Part shown: one piece after another, positions 63,601 to 64,000 of the stretch
Layout of the letters: each line of letters begins with the position of its first letter
How positions within the stretch are numbered: position 1 is the first letter of the stretch
Source of the DNA: Flavobacteriales bacterium
GTDB lineage: Bacteria > Bacteroidota > Bacteroidia > Flavobacteriales_E > Vicingaceae
Direction of reading: 5' to 3'
Length of the DNA: 64,000 nt
NCBI GenBank assembly: GCA_015075325.1
Contig: JABTUP010000003.1
Location: 1-64,000 of the forward strand
Program-made: the position numbers and the translations under genes
The notes under the pieces: model-generated
Database searches by the model: none
Told to the model about the DNA's origin: nothing
What the model saw: the letters and a program-made list of their open reading frames with translations, nothing else

Positions 63601-63681
63601 AGTGAAATTGAACTGAGCATTTCCTATCATCGGTAACCCTATCAGGCATCCGATAATTATTTTTTTTGTAAAGTTTTTCAT
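60661..63681 (-). CDS. Secreted protein with two S74 autoprocessing modules and type A sorting tail
   Basis: A 1006-residue exported protein (signal around IIIGCLIGLPMIGNA). The long N-terminal part has Ser/Asn-rich beta units (NPQSQLHLN, NPQSLLHLN, RSLLHLGYN). Two tail-fibre chaperone (peptidase S74) modules follow. The first begins near residue 669 (TSDKMFKTNI; Ser669, Lys674), the second near 779 (LSDQNVKTNV; Ser779, Lys784); both keep the Ser-Lys pair that self-cleaves in phage proteins. The C-terminus (LPNPFAENTVINYNIP ... GVYTYSLIADGEL) is a type A sorting domain for type IX secretion. The role is unknown. Confidence 0.85.
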   Translation of the reverse strand: MKNFTKKIIIGCLIGLPMIGNAQFNFTGFPINTYARTTVPMQKVAIGNFPTNASVQAKLHVNQFLLANNPVTDGLMFRTDGSNTISNSWQLYTGATIGSVTEKFRLFVPANSDDVNLQASQNGARMIFGINGPGILGGSAPITRMVITDGAFFGNTGLIGMGNGFLNPQSQLHLNDGVFSTYLQITNFATNASALNPSATDGFKLGIAADGTAEIRQQENLAMDFFTANTERMHINEDNGLTDGFIGMGNGFNNPQSLLHLNNPLNEETWLQITNVDVGESTTDGLRLGILDETPGQPSFGYLRWQEASPFIIQTQNVENQNLNSERIRITTNQGNPDPFNPEGDNTRIGISNRGEEHITLIRSLLHLGYNTGFLINNINATDGWRNWMDVGTFTNNGRENMYVGLKQEAPGIIGLVPHPGARFDAVINWGDNEPVPADGRYNNLRFIYTTPETSTNNQPHTAWNGLETMRIEPTVATTLAAPNFGMVGIGDFSPEGPNTANPDVVNAKLDIDGDLRIRTVTQDNTLTRVLVIDPTDHNRVHWIDGSNLGSGVGNYCSATQNPLTGNYEIPLHDNDFYFQDLSGSGRVFLGDVYCGSGSDSRVYIRNNSSTSGWQNGLSVQSIDPNGIGGYFEGDLYGIKAQSITSNPMSRAGYFVGIAESTSGGILTSDKMFKTNIENIKGATDVLRKLKPHTYKMDVAGFPQFNFQSRLQYGFIAQEVGDVLPDLVHDSYMPSELDSLGNEISPAVSYKSLNYNALIPITVQAVNEITERIDKSTLSDQNVKTNVQNLSNSLDKVKQMRGVSYEWTSSAQNNMNLDSLQHIGFIAQEIAAIEPLLTFVDDSSLVHVNYDRVVPLLVESVKELDGKVQSKDSIIENLETRLAYLENCIRNANICNEGNKTSNQELNNEINQRSIEITNHSSIILDQNLPNPFAENTVINYNIPTDVMEAKLMFYDLNGRIIKELIIEERGESKLTVYGENLKTGVYTYSLIADGELIATKKMVKK

Positions 63682-63711
63682 AACAATTGTTTTTTTAAGT
63701 TAGTAATAAAG

Positions 63712-64000
63712 TTAATAGAGTAATGTAATAAATCCTTTTTTTGTTTCCATTTTACCCCCATTTTTTGTTAGGTTAATGATGTAGTAGTATGTACCATCGG
63801 GCACTTTTGTTCCTGAATTGGTTCTCCCATCCCATAAATTAATGAATCCATCATTTTCAATTTTCAATTCTCCCATTTTCAATTCACTTCCCCATCGGTT
63901 GTATATTTTCCATGCAATATTTTCGTAGCCTCTTAATTTAATACTAAATACATCGTTTATACCATCATTGTTGGGTGTGAAGATGTTGGGAATGATTAAA
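63712..64000 (-). CDS. C-terminal part of a type B (gliding-associated) sorted protein, start outside window
   Basis: The minus-strand frame is open from the right edge to a stop at 63712. It translates as the type B sorting domain: PNIFTPNNDGINDVFSIKL, YNRWGSELKMG, LWDGRTNSGTKVPDGTYYY, then GFITLLY. The segment between RWG and WDG is longer than in the two other type B proteins of this window (18 residues against 12 in the 7516-10428 protein) because of an AATTGAAAAT-type repeat. Passenger domains are not visible. The gene runs in the same direction as the S74 gene. Confidence 0.85.
   Translation of the reverse strand, partial: LIIPNIFTPNNDGINDVFSIKLRGYENIAWKIYNRWGSELKMGELKIENDGFINLWDGRTNSGTKVPDGTYYYIINLTKNGGKMETKKGFITLLY
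63853..63884. repeat. ATTTTCAATT word x3 within coding DNA
   Basis: ATTTTCAATT occurs at 63853, 63860 and 63875. Read on the minus strand the repeat encodes the extra ELKMGELKIEN residues of the type B sorting domain. Similar AATTGAAAAT words are typical of Bacteroidota intergenic filler (from memory, not searched). Confidence 0.8.

Noticed and set aside
60661-63681. S74 domains as a sign of a prophage
   Set aside because: The protein has an export signal and a type A sorting tail, and no capsid, portal, integrase or lysis genes were found in the window.

Overview
The window comes from an AT-rich bacterium of the phylum Bacteroidota, most likely a flavobacterium-like lineage (order or genus cannot be fixed from this sequence). 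The evidence is three proteins with the gliding-motility-associated (type B) C-terminal sorting domain, one type A sorting domain, PorP/SprF and PorV family outer-membrane proteins, a large TonB receptor with a carboxypeptidase-regulatory-like N-terminus, the Bacteroidota-type GlmU relative, and promoters of the form TTG-N19..21-TAnnTTTG. The standard bacterial code fits, with occasional GTG and TTG starts. No tRNA, rRNA, CRISPR array or transposase was recognised.

Layout. 1-7.5 kb: a GIY-YIG-type protein cut by the window edge, rpmE2 (L31 type B), a GlmU-like protein, lon, dnaN and an M42-like peptidase. 7.5-10.4 kb: a secreted LamG/PKD protein. 10.5-23.2 kb: a surface-glycan locus made of a YfhO-type membrane protein, a GT2, a flippase, then a tightly packed cassette (NeuA-like cytidylyltransferase, HpaI-type aldolase, SDR epimerase, cyclase-family hydrolase, HAD phosphatase, 2-hydroxyacid dehydrogenase), a radical SAM protein, a DUF115/GT42-like protein, a truncated FkbM methyltransferase and a second methyltransferase. 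23.2-31.6 kb: an Nramp relative, then an adhesin / TPR-PD40 / PorP-SprF operon. 31.6-39.1 kb: a coiled-coil lipoprotein, a hotdog thioesterase, an orphan SiaC-family protein, an M61 peptidase, dihydrofolate reductase, a flavin reductase and an AtoE-type transporter. 39.1-44 kb, mostly minus strand: ABC permease, GT2, flippase-like protein, ruvC (plus strand), HIT protein, greA. 44.1-53.2 kb, minus strand: a TonB receptor, a 1378-residue secreted protein and PorV. 53.4-60.6 kb: a tiny lipoprotein, then lpxK, purine nucleoside phosphorylase, uridine kinase, an M1 peptidase, lpxH and a MerR regulator. 60.7-64 kb, minus strand: a protein with two S74 autoprocessing modules and a type A sorting tail, and the 3' end of a type B sorted protein.

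How it fits together. Much of the window builds or decorates the cell surface: lipid A (lpxK, lpxH), a glycan with a probably CMP-activated acidic sugar (15.6-22.0 kb), and secreted adhesins with their outer-membrane anchors. The best candidate for something undescribed is the 15641-20181 cassette with its neighbours at 20198-22043. It looks like a route to a CMP-activated 2-keto-3-deoxy acid that uses a pyruvate aldolase of the HpaI family instead of a NeuB/KdsA-type synthase, with a DUF115/GT42-like protein as the candidate transferase.

A second theme is the intergenic DNA. Many gaps hold short, word-like repeats and imperfect hairpins of 20-120 bp. These include TTCGTG-type, TCTGTGGC-type, AGGCATAAGG-type and CTATTCACTAA-type elements and a TTCCTAA heptamer array. 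One such repeat also appears to have expanded inside a coding sorting domain near the right edge.
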